Assembly: GCA_943912255.1 (NCBI GenBank)
Contig: CALTTP010000001.1
Span: 248,001 to 312,000, forward strand
DNA from: an uncultured Peptoniphilaceae bacterium
GTDB taxonomy: Bacteria; Bacillota; Clostridia; Tissierellales; Peptoniphilaceae
Direction: 5' to 3'
Length of the DNA stretch: 64,000 nt
Numbering within the stretch: position 1 is the first letter of the stretch; each line of letters opens with the position of its first letter. Made by a program: the position numbers and the translations under genes. Below, in pieces: positions 1 to 9,372 of the stretch. Under the pieces are notes generated by a model. The model saw only the letters and a program-made list of their open reading frames with translations, made no database searches and had not been told where the DNA came from.

Positions 1-954
1 CTAAATGGTGGAATTGACGAAATGAAGAGAAATAAAAAAGATGGCTCACCACTTATGCCTCTAGGTGCAATTCCAAGAATTGAAGATGAAGTGTTGGATT
101 ATGAACATGTATTAAAGAGTTATAAGTACACATTATCAAAACTTGCTCCACTATATGTAAATGCACTTAATACTATTCACTTTATGCATGATAAATACGC
201 TTATGAAAAGGGTCAAATGGCATTACATGATTCTAATATCAATAGAACAATGGCCTTTGGAGTTGCAGGACTTTCTATAGTAGCGGATTCATTATCTGCC
301 ATTAAATATGCTAAGGTAACTCCAATAAGAAATGGAGAAGGGGTAGCCGTTGATTTCAAAATAGAAGGCGATTATCCAAAATACGGTAATGATGATGATA
401 GAGTTGATGATATAGCTGTAAAAGTCCTTGAATTCTTTATGGATGAGTTACGTAAGACTCCAACTATAAGAAATGCTAAGCATACACTTTCTGTTCTTAC
501 TATTACATCAAATGTAGTGTATGGAAAGAAGACTGGTACTACTCCAGACGGAAGAAGAGCAGGAGAACCTTTTGCTCCAGGAGCAAACCCAATGCATGGT
601 AGAGATGACAAAGGGGCTTTAGCTAGCTTAAACTCTGTAGCTAAGTTACCTTACAAAGGTGTTTGTGAAGATGGGATTTCAAATACTTTCTCCATTGTTC
701 CAGATGCTTTAGGTAAGGAAGAAGAGATAGAAAAACAAAACCTTGTATCCATTATGGATGGTTATTTTTCACAAAGAGCATTCCATTTAAATGTAAATGT
801 ATTAAATAGACAAAAATTAATCGATGCAATGGATAACCCAGAAAAATATCCTAACTTAACCATTAGAATTAGTGGATATGCAGTTCATTTTAATAAATTG
901 ACTGAAGAACAAAAGAAAGAGGTTATTTCAAGAACATTCCACGAAAGGATTTAG
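1..954 (+). CDS. pflB: Pyruvate formate-lyase, C-terminal part (5' end outside window)
   Basis: Formate C-acetyltransferase converts pyruvate and CoA to acetyl-CoA and formate in anaerobic cytosol. The frame is open from base 1, so the gene continues upstream; about 317 C-terminal residues are visible. The glycyl-radical motif RISGYAV lies 26 residues from the C-terminus, where the radical glycine is expected. The segments [21 protein letters not shown] and [10 protein letters not shown] are typical of PFL rather than of glycerol dehydratase-type glycyl radical enzymes. The catalytic cysteine pair would lie upstream of the window and cannot be checked. The activase gene follows after 3 bases, so the two are surely co-transcribed. 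Confidence 0.97.
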   Translation, partial: LNGGIDEMKRNKKDGSPLMPLGAIPRIEDEVLDYEHVLKSYKYTLSKLAPLYVNALNTIHFMHDKYAYEKGQMALHDSNINRTMAFGVAGLSIVADSLSAIKYAKVTPIRNGEGVAVDFKIEGDYPKYGNDDDRVDDIAVKVLEFFMDELRKTPTIRNAKHTLSVLTITSNVVYGKKTGTTPDGRRAGEPFAPGANPMHGRDDKGALASLNSVAKLPYKGVCEDGISNTFSIVPDALGKEEEIEKQNLVSIMDGYFSQRAFHLNVNVLNRQKLIDAMDNPEKYPNLTIRISGYAVHFNKLTEEQKKEVISRTFHERI

Positions 955-957
955 TAT

Positions 958-1704
958 ATGAAAGGTAGTATTCATTCAATTGAAACCATGGGTCTTTTAG
1001 ATGGGCCTGGTATAAGGACAGTTGTGTTTTTGCAAGGTTGTCCCTTAAGATGTCAATATTGCCACAATCCAGATAGCCAAAGGGTTAACGGTGGAAAAGA
1101 AATGGATTCTGAGGAAATCTTAGAAATTGTAAAGAGATTTAAACCATACTTTAAAAGATCAAAGGGTGGGGTGACGATCTCTGGTGGTGAACCTCTAATC
1201 CAAGGGGACTTTCTAATAGAATTACTTCAAAAGATCCAAGGAGAGGGAATTTGTACCGTAGTTGACACTTCTGGATTTGGAGATAAATCTAAATATGATG
1301 AAATTTTAAAATATACTGATTTAGTTCTTTTGGACTTAAAACACTATGATCCTAAGGAGCATATGAAATTGGTTAAAAGACCAATGAATTTACAAGAGGA
1401 TTTTATAGAATCTCTTATAAAGAACAATACTAGACTTTGGATACGGCATGTTATGGTTCCAGGTTGGACGGATAATGAAGAATCTATGAGAAGATTAGCC
1501 GAAAGAATTTTACCTTTATATGATAGAGTTGAAAAGATTGAAATTCTTCCCTATATGACTTTTGGGGAAGGAAAGTATAAAGAACTTGGCTTAGAATATG
1601 AGTTAGAGGGCGTTGATCCTATGAAGAAATCAAGAGCTAAGGAATTGGAAGAGTATTTAATAGATTATCTGGAAGAGCAGATGAATATAAAAAGAGTTGT
1701 GTAA
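958..1704 (+). CDS. pflA: Pyruvate formate-lyase activating enzyme
   Basis: A radical SAM enzyme that abstracts hydrogen from the active-site glycine of PFL, using a 4Fe-4S cluster and S-adenosylmethionine. The cluster motif CPLRCQYC has C28, C32 and C35, preceded by the family N-terminus GSIHSIETMGLLDGPGIRTV. The SAM-binding GGEP segment follows at about residue 80. The length of 248 aa is normal. ATG 958 is 3 bases after the pflB stop, with AAAGGA inside the end of pflB as ribosome binding site. A rho-independent terminator overlaps its stop codon, so this is the last gene of the pfl operon. Confidence 0.97.
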   Translation: MKGSIHSIETMGLLDGPGIRTVVFLQGCPLRCQYCHNPDSQRVNGGKEMDSEEILEIVKRFKPYFKRSKGGVTISGGEPLIQGDFLIELLQKIQGEGICTVVDTSGFGDKSKYDEILKYTDLVLLDLKHYDPKEHMKLVKRPMNLQEDFIESLIKNNTRLWIRHVMVPGWTDNEESMRRLAERILPLYDRVEKIEILPYMTFGEGKYKELGLEYELEGVDPMKKSRAKELEEYLIDYLEEQMNIKRVV

Positions 1705-1730
1705 GGTGGGTTTATTCCCACCTTATTTTT
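1703..1730 (+). terminator. Rho-independent terminator of pflBA
   Basis: A perfect 8-bp stem AAGGTGGG/CCCACCTT with a 6-base loop is followed by ATTTTT. It starts within the pflA stop codon. Confidence 0.9.
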
Positions 1731-1918
1731 ATGAAGATAAAGTTATGACTTCTTACAAAAAATTGGGTTGTGCTAATAATACAATGAAGTATTTTAATAT
1801 TATCGCAAAAGAAACGGAAAATTTTAAAATTCACATATAAAAACGGTTGAAATTTATGTAACTTCTTTTAAAATTTAGAAATTAAAATATACAAGAATAA
1901 CAGAATAAATTCTACGGT

Positions 1919-1946
1919 TTGATTATAAACTTCCATACTATATAAT
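1919..1946 (+). promoter_or_regulatory. Probable sigma-A promoter of the Crp/Fnr regulator gene
   Basis: TTGATT and TATAAT are separated by 16 bases, and the ATG lies 16 bases after the -10 box. The rest of the gap from 1731 is A+T-rich with no gene; I saw no convincing FNR or CRP palindrome in it. Confidence 0.55.
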
Positions 1947-1961
1947 TATAGTGGAGGGAAT

Positions 1962-2642
1962 ATGGAAGAAATAATTAAAGAGACAAAGTTGTTTAATCAT
2001 TTATCTGATGAAGACAGAGAACAGCTATCAAAATCTGTGGAACTTATCACCGTTAAAAGAGGGGAGTATGTTTTTCGTCCTTTTGATAAGGCTCTATATA
2101 TGTATATTGTAAAAACTGGTTCCATGAAGATATCCATGGACTTATCTGATGGTAGAGAACAAATTCTATATGTATATAAGGATGAGGATTTTGTTGGTGG
2201 ACTGAATTTAATTACTTCTGATAGCTATCTATACAATGGTATAGCCTTGAATAAATGTCAAATTTTAAAAATCTCAAAGGATGATTTTCTTAATATATTG
2301 ATGCATGATGAGTACTTTCTAAAACATATGTTAATTCAAAGCTATCTTAGAATTAGAAAAAGTGAAGAATTAATAGACAGGCTGTCTGTGATAAATGGAG
2401 ATATGAAGGTGGCAAAGAGTTTAATAGACTTAGCAAATAGATCTGGTTATAAACAGGACAATGGACGAATTGTAGTTAAGCATAATATGAATAGAATGGA
2501 ACTAGGCAGCTTCTCTGGAGTAGCTAGGGAGACTTTAATTAGAAAGCTTAGTCATTTTGAAGACCTTGGTCTCATTAAATTGTTACCAAAGGGAGAAATA
2601 GAAATCTTGGATATGGAAAGTTTAAAGGATTTAACTATTTAA
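1962..2642 (+). CDS. Crp/Fnr family transcriptional regulator
   Basis: A cytosolic DNA-binding regulator of 226 aa. Residues of about 15-115 form the cyclic-nucleotide-binding-like beta-roll (KRGEYVF, IVKTGSMKISMDL, DEDFVGGLNLI). Residues of about 140-220 form the winged helix, with GSFSGVARETLIRKLSHFEDLGLIKL as the turn and recognition helix. There is one cysteine in the whole protein, so it cannot bind an FNR-type 4Fe-4S cluster, and the phosphate-binding residues of cAMP receptors are not evident. The effector is unknown. It sits between pflBA and the cell-wall operon; control of fermentation genes is plausible but is only inferred from position. ATG 1962 follows GGAGG. Confidence 0.88.
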   Translation: MEEIIKETKLFNHLSDEDREQLSKSVELITVKRGEYVFRPFDKALYMYIVKTGSMKISMDLSDGREQILYVYKDEDFVGGLNLITSDSYLYNGIALNKCQILKISKDDFLNILMHDEYFLKHMLIQSYLRIRKSEELIDRLSVINGDMKVAKSLIDLANRSGYKQDNGRIVVKHNMNRMELGSFSGVARETLIRKLSHFEDLGLIKLLPKGEIEILDMESLKDLTI

Positions 2643-2643
2643 A

Positions 2644-2672
2644 TTAACATTTACAGCTCTTTAGGATATAAT
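2644..2672 (+). promoter_or_regulatory. Promoter of the mraY-divIB operon
   Basis: TTAACA and TATAAT are separated by 17 bases, 25 bases before the mraY ATG. It lies in the short gap after the regulator gene. Confidence 0.7.
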
Positions 2673-2697
2673 AATAAAATAAGCAAAGGAGAACAAT

Positions 2698-3669
2698 ATG
2701 GATTTAGACATTTCAAAATTATTAATTATGCTTTTAACTAGTATAATATTTTCCCTTATTCTAGGGAAATTTCTTATTAAATTATTAATTAGAGCAAAAA
2801 TCGGACAAAGTATTAGAGATGATGGCCCAAAGGCCCATTTAACAAAGCAAGGTACTCCAACTATGGGAGGAATTATATTTATATTTTCCACATTAATAAC
2901 CCTTTTGATATTCCAAGGTTATTCCCATGAAAATATTTTAATAGTAATGAGTATGCTTGGATTTGGACTTGTTGGATTTGTAGATGACTTTTTTAAGTTG
3001 GTAATGAAAAGATCTTTAGGTTTAACAGAACTTCAGAAGATAATTTTTCAAATAGTGATGAGTTTTGGACTTATCTACTTGGCTTCACGAGTTTCAGAAA
3101 AGTCCATTTCACTGATTTCCATTCCTTTTACAGATTTAGAATTTGATTTAGGAATTTTAGCTTATCCTATTTTAGCTTTTATAATGATTGGTACTGTAAA
3201 TGCTACAAATATTACCGACGGTATTGATGGTCTTGTAACATCTGTATCTATACCTGTATTTGCGGCCCTTACTATTATTGGAATTACAAAAGCATCTTCA
3301 ATTTCTATTTTTTCCATAATATTTTTAGGTTCCTTGATTGGATTTTTAGTATATAATTCCAATCCAGCATCGGTATTTATGGGGGATACAGGATCCATGG
3401 CAATTGGTGGAGCTCTTGTAATGATTGCATTAATAATGAATGCACCTTTATATCTTGTGATTTTAGGTGGAGTTTATGTCATTGAAACCATGTCAGTAAT
3501 CATTCAAGTTATAAGCTATAAAACTAGAAATAAAAAAAGAGTGTTTTTAATGTCCCCAATTCATCATCATTATGAATTGAAAGGCTATAAAGAACCAAAG
3601 ATAGTTGCAGCTTTTACTGCACTTTCAACAATCTTTTCAATATTGACCATTATTGGCCTTAGGAGTTAA
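2698..3669 (+). CDS. mraY: Phospho-N-acetylmuramoyl-pentapeptide-transferase
   Basis: Transfers phospho-MurNAc-pentapeptide from UDP to undecaprenyl phosphate, making lipid I at the inner face of the membrane. This polytopic protein of 323 aa carries the family landmarks in order: DDGPKAHLTKQGTPTMGG, GFVDDFFK, the NATNITDGIDGL loop, VFMGDTGSMA and the SPIHHHYELKG histidine loop. It opens a five-gene wall and division operon; murD starts 2 bases after its stop. GGAG lies just upstream of ATG 2698. murE, murF and the transpeptidase gene that often precede mraY are not here. Confidence 0.97.
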   Translation: MDLDISKLLIMLLTSIIFSLILGKFLIKLLIRAKIGQSIRDDGPKAHLTKQGTPTMGGIIFIFSTLITLLIFQGYSHENILIVMSMLGFGLVGFVDDFFKLVMKRSLGLTELQKIIFQIVMSFGLIYLASRVSEKSISLISIPFTDLEFDLGILAYPILAFIMIGTVNATNITDGIDGLVTSVSIPVFAALTIIGITKASSISIFSIIFLGSLIGFLVYNSNPASVFMGDTGSMAIGGALVMIALIMNAPLYLVILGGVYVIETMSVIIQVISYKTRNKKRVFLMSPIHHHYELKGYKEPKIVAAFTALSTIFSILTIIGLRS

Positions 3670-3670
3670 T

Positions 3671-4993
3671 ATGAATTATTTAGTATTAGGACTTGGCATT
3701 ACAGGTATTTCTACAGTTAAGACCCTGGCCAAGTTAGGATATTTAGTATATGGATTTGATAGTAAAATAAGTGATGAAAAGAGTCTTCCCTTGGAATTGA
3801 AAGGGGTAGATTTTTTTCCTATATTTAAATTAGAGGATTTACAGGGTAAGGATTTTATTTGTATAAAAAGCCCAGGCATTCCCATAAATATTGAAATAGT
3901 TAAGACTATTGAAAACATGGGAATAGAGATAGTTTCTGACTTGGAAATGGCATATAGGCTTTTTGGAGATAAAAATCTTATTGCCATAACTGGGACCAAT
4001 GGAAAGACTACTACTACAATGCTATTGAATCATATTTTAAATGAGAGTGGTAAAAAATCCATTGCTATTGGGAATATTGGGATTGGTATGCTCTGGGAAA
4101 TTTATACCAATCCAGATATAGATTTTTTTGTAATTGAATGTTCAAGTTTTCAGCTGGAATCCATAAGTACTTTTAGAACTAAAGTAGCTGCTATTACAAA
4201 TATTTCTCCAGATCATATAGATTGGCATGGAGATTTTGAAAATTACTTCAATGCTAAAAAGAAAGTCTTTATAAACCAAGAACCGGAAGATAAACTGATA
4301 TTAAATATGGATGATGAATATTTAAAAGATTTGCTTCCTGATATTAAGTCCAAAATTGTGACTATATCTACAAAGGATAAAACTAGGGACTTTTATTATG
4401 AAGCCTCTTTTATATATCATGGTGATAGAAGTATTATTGATACCCATAAATTAAATATTCCAGGGATACATAATATTCAAAACACCCTTATTGCAGCTGC
4501 TCTTGCATCTACTTTAGGGTTAAAAGATGAAGATATTGAGAAGGCTTGCTATAGCTTTAAATCCGTGGAACATAGGATAGAGTTTGTAAGGGATCTAGAA
4601 GGTGTGAAATTCTACAATGATTCTAAAGGAACCAATGTAGATTCAACAACTAAAGCCATAGAATCCTTTAATAATCCTATTATTTTAATTGCAGGCGGTT
4701 ATGATAAAAAGGTTTCTTTTAAGGAAATGTTTCTCAAAGGTAAGTCGATAATAAAGCATCTGATTTTAATGGGGGATACAGCTAAAAAAATGAAACTGGA
4801 AGCTTCTGAAGCAGGCGTCAAGGACATTACAATTGTTAATAATATGGTGGAAGCTGTGGATTTAAGTAAAACAATTATGGAAAAGGGGGATATTGTACTT
4901 TTGTCTCCTGCATGTGCCAGTTGGGGAATGTACAAATCCTATATAGAAAGAGGAGAAGAATTTAAAAGTTTAGTAAATAATCTTAAAGCTTAG
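3671..4993 (+). CDS. murD: UDP-N-acetylmuramoyl-L-alanine:D-glutamate ligase
   Basis: Adds D-glutamate to UDP-MurNAc-L-Ala in the cytosol, using ATP. The 440 aa show an N-terminal Rossmann-like substrate domain (VLGLGITGIS), the ATP loop ITGTNGKTTTT at about residue 110, the central motif NISPDHIDWHG, and the C-terminal domain with EHRIEFV and FYNDSKGTN. I chose ATG 3671 because AGGAG at 3661-3665 is well spaced from it. A TTG at 3653 is in frame but would overlap mraY and has no ribosome binding site. Confidence 0.96.
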   Translation: MNYLVLGLGITGISTVKTLAKLGYLVYGFDSKISDEKSLPLELKGVDFFPIFKLEDLQGKDFICIKSPGIPINIEIVKTIENMGIEIVSDLEMAYRLFGDKNLIAITGTNGKTTTTMLLNHILNESGKKSIAIGNIGIGMLWEIYTNPDIDFFVIECSSFQLESISTFRTKVAAITNISPDHIDWHGDFENYFNAKKKVFINQEPEDKLILNMDDEYLKDLLPDIKSKIVTISTKDKTRDFYYEASFIYHGDRSIIDTHKLNIPGIHNIQNTLIAAALASTLGLKDEDIEKACYSFKSVEHRIEFVRDLEGVKFYNDSKGTNVDSTTKAIESFNNPIILIAGGYDKKVSFKEMFLKGKSIIKHLILMGDTAKKMKLEASEAGVKDITIVNNMVEAVDLSKTIMEKGDIVLLSPACASWGMYKSYIERGEEFKSLVNNLKA

Positions 4994-5033
4994 GAAAACC
5001 CTGTTAAGATATGGTTTATATTAAGGTGATTAA

Positions 5034-6152
5034 ATGAATAAAAAGTCGAGAAGAAGGGGAAAACTAGACTATAAGATACTTATAACCACCATTATATTGG
5101 TAATTTTTGGGAATATTATGGTTTTTAGTTCTAGTTGGCCCTATGCAGTTAGATTGGGACTTAACCCTTACAACTTTATAATAAAACAAGCGTTTTTTTC
5201 TTTAATAGGAATAGTAGGTATGTATATTACTTCTTTTATAGACTATAGGACCTATAGGAAGTATGGATATGTCATATATATCTTTACCATAATTTTGTCG
5301 GTGATTGTACTATTTACTGGGGATTTAAATAGGTTTGCTGCAAGACGTTGGATAGATTTAGGTCCTGTTACCATTATGCCTTCAGACTTCTTAAAGTTGG
5401 GAACCATTATGGCAGTTTGTAAGTATATTGCATCTAATAAGAATAGAATTTACACCATAGCCTATGGATTAATTCCCATGTTGATTTTTTTAGGAATCTC
5501 TTGCGCCCTGGTATATCTACAACCTGACCTGTCTACAACCATGGTTATGGGGGCAATTATATTATGCATATTTATTGTTGGAGGAGTAAGTTTAAAACAA
5601 TCGGCAGTGGCCATACTTGCCCTTGGGGGAATAGGGGTTTTTGGTATAGTAAATGCAAGAAGTTCCTACAGTCGATCTTCAAGAATTGAAGCCTGGTTAG
5701 ACCCTTTAAAAGACTTTTCCAATAAGGGATGGCAACTGGCCCAGTCCCTATTTGCAGTTTCCTATGGGGGAATTTTTGGAGTAGGCCTTGGAAAATCAAG
5801 ACATAAATTCAGTTATTTATCTGAAGCCCACAATGACTTTATATTTGCTATAATCGCTGAGGAATTGGGATTTATTGGAGCTATGACTGTAATTTGTCTT
5901 TATCTATACTTAGTCTATTCAGGAATGAAATTGGCCTTTAAGCTAAAGGATAGCTTTGGAAAATTGATGGTGATAGGTATAATGCTTTTAATAGGAATTC
6001 AAGCTTTTACCAATATTTCCGTAGCCTTGGGAATAGTACCACCTACAGGACTTACATTGCCATTTATAAGCTACGGCGGTAGTTCCCTATTGGTGTTTTT
6101 ATTTATGATAGGAATTGTGCTAAATATATCTAGATATAGAGATTGGAGATAA
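5034..6152 (+). CDS. ftsW: SEDS-family peptidoglycan polymerase FtsW
   Basis: A polytopic membrane glycosyltransferase of 372 aa with about ten hydrophobic segments that works at the septum. Conserved motifs are RWIDLGPVTIMPSDFLKL, YLQPDLSTT, AHNDFIFAIIAEELGF and the C-terminal PPTGLTLPFISYGGSSL. Its place between murD and murG supports FtsW rather than RodA. Two short overlapping antisense frames in it are shadows. AAGGTGAT precedes ATG 5034. Confidence 0.94.
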   Translation: MNKKSRRRGKLDYKILITTIILVIFGNIMVFSSSWPYAVRLGLNPYNFIIKQAFFSLIGIVGMYITSFIDYRTYRKYGYVIYIFTIILSVIVLFTGDLNRFAARRWIDLGPVTIMPSDFLKLGTIMAVCKYIASNKNRIYTIAYGLIPMLIFLGISCALVYLQPDLSTTMVMGAIILCIFIVGGVSLKQSAVAILALGGIGVFGIVNARSSYSRSSRIEAWLDPLKDFSNKGWQLAQSLFAVSYGGIFGVGLGKSRHKFSYLSEAHNDFIFAIIAEELGFIGAMTVICLYLYLVYSGMKLAFKLKDSFGKLMVIGIMLLIGIQAFTNISVALGIVPPTGLTLPFISYGGSSLLVFLFMIGIVLNISRYRDWR

Positions 6153-6153
6153 T

Positions 6154-7248
6154 ATGAGAATAGTAGTTACTGGTGGAGGAACGGGAGGACATATATATCC
6201 GGCAATTGCAATAATTGAAGAATTTAAAAAGCAATATCCTAACACAGAGGTGCTTTATATAGGAAGAAAGAATAGTCTTGAATCCATTTTAGTGCCTAAT
6301 AGTGGTTATGAATTTTTCGGAATAACAGCTGCACCACTTTCAAGAAAAATTGGAAAGAAGATTTTTAAAACCTTTGGTGATACCCTAAAGGGAATAGGGG
6401 AATCAAAGAAGAAAATACGGGAATTTAACCCTGATTATGTTATAGGAACAGGAGGATTTGTAACTGGTCCAGTGCTATTGGCTGCTCATCTATTAGGTAA
6501 AAAAATATATTTTCACGAGCAAAATTCATATCCTGGAGTTACAAATAAGATACTATCCAGATTTGCAAAAAAATATTTTGTAACCTTTGAAGAGAGCATA
6601 AAGTACTTTAAAAATCAAGATAGAGCAGTTGTTACTGGTAATCCAATTAGAAATAAATTTACAAATATAGATTCTATAAAAGACAAAGCAAAATTTCATA
6701 TGGGATTTAATAATGAAAATAAAAATGTTTTAGTCTTTGGAGGATCTAATGGATCTGGAAAATTAAATGACGTCTTTAAAGAAATAATTAACGACGACTT
6801 AGATATAAATGACTTTAATCTGTTTTTTGTAACAGGAAAGAACAATTATGAAAATTTTGTAAAGGATATGAAAGTCTTACCAAATGTAAAAGCCTATCCT
6901 TATTTAGACAATATACAAGAGGCCTATTCCATTTCCAATTTGGTTATTACAAGTTCTGGGGCCATAACCTTGGCAGAATTATCCTACTTAGGAATGCCTT
7001 CTATATTAGTCCCAAAGGCATATACTACAGAGAATCATCAAGTATATAATGCCTTAGAATTCAAAAACAATGGGGCAGCTATTATGATTGAAGAAAAAGA
7101 TTTAAAATCAAAAAGCCTAAAGAATAGTATTTTAGAATTACTAGAAGATGAAGATAAATTAAGACAAATGGGAGAGAAGGCAAAGACTTTTGCAACTCCC
7201 AATGCGGGAAAAGATATTGTAGATCAGATAACAGAAGAAGGATATTAA
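6154..7248 (+). CDS. murG: UDP-GlcNAc:lipid I N-acetylglucosaminyltransferase
   Basis: Turns lipid I into lipid II on the cytosolic membrane face. The 364 aa show the glycine-rich loop GGTGGHIYPA, the second loop GTGGFVTGPV, HEQNSYPGVTNK, and the C-terminal UDP-GlcNAc site VITSSGAITLAELSYLGMPSILVPKAYTTENHQ. It starts 1 base after ftsW, with GGAG as ribosome binding site, and ends directly against divIB. Confidence 0.97.
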   Translation: MRIVVTGGGTGGHIYPAIAIIEEFKKQYPNTEVLYIGRKNSLESILVPNSGYEFFGITAAPLSRKIGKKIFKTFGDTLKGIGESKKKIREFNPDYVIGTGGFVTGPVLLAAHLLGKKIYFHEQNSYPGVTNKILSRFAKKYFVTFEESIKYFKNQDRAVVTGNPIRNKFTNIDSIKDKAKFHMGFNNENKNVLVFGGSNGSGKLNDVFKEIINDDLDINDFNLFFVTGKNNYENFVKDMKVLPNVKAYPYLDNIQEAYSISNLVITSSGAITLAELSYLGMPSILVPKAYTTENHQVYNALEFKNNGAAIMIEEKDLKSKSLKNSILELLEDEDKLRQMGEKAKTFATPNAGKDIVDQITEEGY

Positions 7249-7968
7249 ATGAATAGAAATAATAAGAGAAATTCAAGCCGTTTTATGTTTCTATGGGTAT
7301 TGTTTTTGATTGTAGTACTAGTAGCCGTAGTTGGGTATTTTATGTTGACCCATCCCTATTTTAAATTAACAAATATAGAGATAAAGGGTAATAAGACTTA
7401 TTCATTTGATGACTTTAAACGAGATAGTAAAATAGTGGGAAAAAATTACTTTTTAACTAGTTTGGAAAATGCAGAAAATAATGTCTCTAAAGATCCAAGG
7501 GTTGTTAAAGTAGAATTGGAGAAAAAATATCCTAACACAATTAGAGTAGATTTAGTTGAAAAGACCAATATCGCCTATATTATCAACGATAAAAAGGAAA
7601 AAATATTTATTGATACCCTAGGAAACATTAGTGACGATAAAGGGAAAAATGCTGAAAATCTACCAGAGATTGTAGGGGTTAATACGGATTTAATAAAGAA
7701 CACCAGTCTATTTAAAGATCCTGTTATAAAACAAATACATGACAATATACTGAAATACAAGATAAATTATAGGGAGTTAAATTTAGTAGATAAGAACAAA
7801 TTATTTATCATTGTGGATGGAATAAAGGTAGATTTGGGAAATAAAAAGGAAATTGATAAGAAATTTGAAGTTCTTTCAAAGATTCTTTCTGACAATAAGG
7901 CTAAGGATCTAAAAATAAAAAATATAAAATTAGAAAAACCATCAAAACCGCTTATTATAGAGGAATAA
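7249..7968 (+). CDS. divIB: Cell division protein DivIB/FtsQ
   Basis: A bitopic protein of the divisome. It has a short basic cytoplasmic N-terminus (about 12 residues), one membrane helix (FMFLWVLFLIVVLVAVVGYF, about 13-32), a POTRA domain from about 40 to 107 (LTNIEIKGNKTYSFDD ... VDLVEKTNIAYI), and a beta domain ending near 230. The length of 239 aa is usual. The ATG directly follows the murG stop, so translation is coupled. No murC, murB, murA or ftsA lies between it and ftsZ, although those genes are common here in relatives. Confidence 0.88.
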   Translation: MNRNNKRNSSRFMFLWVLFLIVVLVAVVGYFMLTHPYFKLTNIEIKGNKTYSFDDFKRDSKIVGKNYFLTSLENAENNVSKDPRVVKVELEKKYPNTIRVDLVEKTNIAYIINDKKEKIFIDTLGNISDDKGKNAENLPEIVGVNTDLIKNTSLFKDPVIKQIHDNILKYKINYRELNLVDKNKLFIIVDGIKVDLGNKKEIDKKFEVLSKILSDNKAKDLKIKNIKLEKPSKPLIIEE

Positions 7969-8027
7969 CACATGATATTAAATTGAGTTTAATTGTGCTA
8001 AGAGGACAATGGTTATATAAAAATGTT

Positions 8028-8070
8028 GAAGCGAGGATAGTTTTTATTTTCGAACTATGCTTGCTTTTCT
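8028..8070 (+). terminator. Hairpin, possible terminator of the mraY-divIB operon
   Basis: A 14-position stem pairs AAGCGAGGATAGTT (8029-8042) with AACTATGCTTGCTT (8053-8066), with one G-T wobble and one G-G mismatch and a 10-base loop. It is followed by TTCT and then AATTCT, so the U-tract is weak. It may be a terminator or another structured element. Confidence 0.45.
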
Positions 8071-8232
8071 AATTCTAAAGCTGATATTTATCAATATATC
8101 AAAAAACTATGATGAGAATATAGAAGCGGATGTTAGAAAATCAAGGTTTCAATAAGGAAATAGAGTAAGGTGTACTTGAAGTACTAAAATACGAGATAAT
8201 GTTACAAAAGATTGGAATATAGCCATTTAACT

Positions 8233-8260
8233 TTGACATATGCCTAGGATAGGATATAAT
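8233..8260 (+). promoter_or_regulatory. Consensus sigma-A promoter of ftsZ-nrdR
   Basis: A perfect TTGACA and a perfect TATAAT are separated by 16 bases, 41 bases before the ftsZ ATG. Confidence 0.85.
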
Positions 8261-8301
8261 AGTAATCAAGACGTTGATTAATATTTTTGGGAGGATGACA
8301 A

Positions 8302-9369
8302 ATGAGTTTCGAAATGGAAATAGCAAACGACAATGATATGGCAAAGATAAAAGTAGTTGGTGTTGGTGGAGGTGGTAACAACGCCTTAATGAGAATGTTG
8401 GAAACAGGCTTAACAGGTGTTGAACTAATCGCAATGAACACTGACAAACAAATTCTAATTGCCAGCAATATTGAAAACAAACTTCAAATAGGTGAAAAGT
8501 TAACAAAGGGACTAGGAGCTGGAGCCAATCCATCTATTGGACAAAAAGCTGCTGAAGAAAGTAGAAATGAAATAGTTGAGATGCTTCAAGGTGCAGATAT
8601 GGTATTTATCACTGCTGGAATGGGCGGTGGAACTGGTACTGGTGCAGCACCTGTAGTTGCTGAAATCGCAAAGGAAATGGGAATACTTACTGTTGGGGTT
8701 GTAACAAAGCCTTTTGCTTTTGAAGGTAGAAAGAGACAACTTCAAGCTGAACAAGGTATTGAAGCTCTAAAGGATAAGGTAGATACTTTAGTTACTATTC
8801 CAAATGACAGACTTCTACAAATTGCAGAAAAGAGAACTACAATGAAAGAAGCCTTTGCCATGGCCGATGAGGTTTTATTAAATGGTATAAAAGGTATTTC
8901 AGATTTAATTGCAGTACCTAATTTAATTAACTTAGACTTTGCAGACGTTAAGGCTATAATGTCAGATCAAGGTATAGCTCATATGGGTATTGGTATTGCC
9001 ACAGGAGAAAATAGAGCTGTTGAAGCTGCAAGACTAGCTGTAAAAAGTCCACTTTTAGAGACTTCTATTGATGGTGCAAAAGCTGTACTGATAAATGTTA
9101 CTGGATCTGATTTAGGAATATTTGAAGTTAATGAAGCGTCAGAATTAATAAGAGAAGCTGTAGATGCCGATGCAAATATAATCTTTGGTGCTGGAATTGA
9201 TGAAAGCTTAAAAGATGATATAAAGATTACAGTTATTGCAACAGGCTTTAATAACAGGGACTTTAAAAATGATGTTTCAGGAGACGAAGAGGAAAAGAAA
9301 GATTCACTAGGTTCTTCTGATTTAGATGATATCGAAATTCCTTCTTTCTTAAAGAAAAGAGGATTTTAA
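8302..9369 (+). CDS. ftsZ: Cell division GTPase FtsZ
   Basis: A tubulin-like GTPase that forms the cytokinetic ring. The 355 aa carry the nucleotide loop GVGGGGNNA (20-28), the tubulin signature GGGTGTG (108-114), the T7 loop NLDFADV (210-216), a short acidic linker, and the C-terminal peptide [11 protein letters not shown] that docks membrane tethers. The C-terminal linker is short for the family. GGGAGG precedes ATG 8302. nrdR follows after 3 bases. A tether gene such as ftsA or sepF is not in the window, so it must be elsewhere or replaced. Confidence 0.98.
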   Translation: MSFEMEIANDNDMAKIKVVGVGGGGNNALMRMLETGLTGVELIAMNTDKQILIASNIENKLQIGEKLTKGLGAGANPSIGQKAAEESRNEIVEMLQGADMVFITAGMGGGTGTGAAPVVAEIAKEMGILTVGVVTKPFAFEGRKRQLQAEQGIEALKDKVDTLVTIPNDRLLQIAEKRTTMKEAFAMADEVLLNGIKGISDLIAVPNLINLDFADVKAIMSDQGIAHMGIGIATGENRAVEAARLAVKSPLLETSIDGAKAVLINVTGSDLGIFEVNEASELIREAVDADANIIFGAGIDESLKDDIKITVIATGFNNRDFKNDVSGDEEEKKDSLGSSDLDDIEIPSFLKKRGF

Positions 9370-9372
9370 GTT

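Larger units (their letters stand above)
7969..8301 (+). other. Long intergenic region before ftsZ
   Basis: This 333-base stretch holds no open frame with a ribosome binding site or recognisable protein similarity. It contains a hairpin at 8028-8067 and a consensus promoter at 8233-8260, both listed separately. The ftsA gene that often precedes ftsZ is not present, and I could not recognise an ftsA remnant. Confidence 0.6.

Noticed and set aside
1731..1918. Search for an FNR or CRP box between pflA and the regulator gene
   Set aside because: No half-site pair of TTGAT-N4-ATCAA or TGTGA-N6-TCACA type was found.
3653..3670. An in-frame TTG that would start murD 18 bases earlier
   Set aside because: It overlaps mraY and lies upstream of the AGGAG that serves ATG 3671.
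7969..8301. A possible ftsA remnant before ftsZ
   Set aside because: No frame shows the actin-like motifs of FtsA, so the similarity could not be supported.
8141..8533. A 130-codon minus-strand frame across the ftsZ start
   Set aside because: It has no ribosome binding site, covers the ftsZ promoter and coding start, and looks like a composition shadow of ftsZ.
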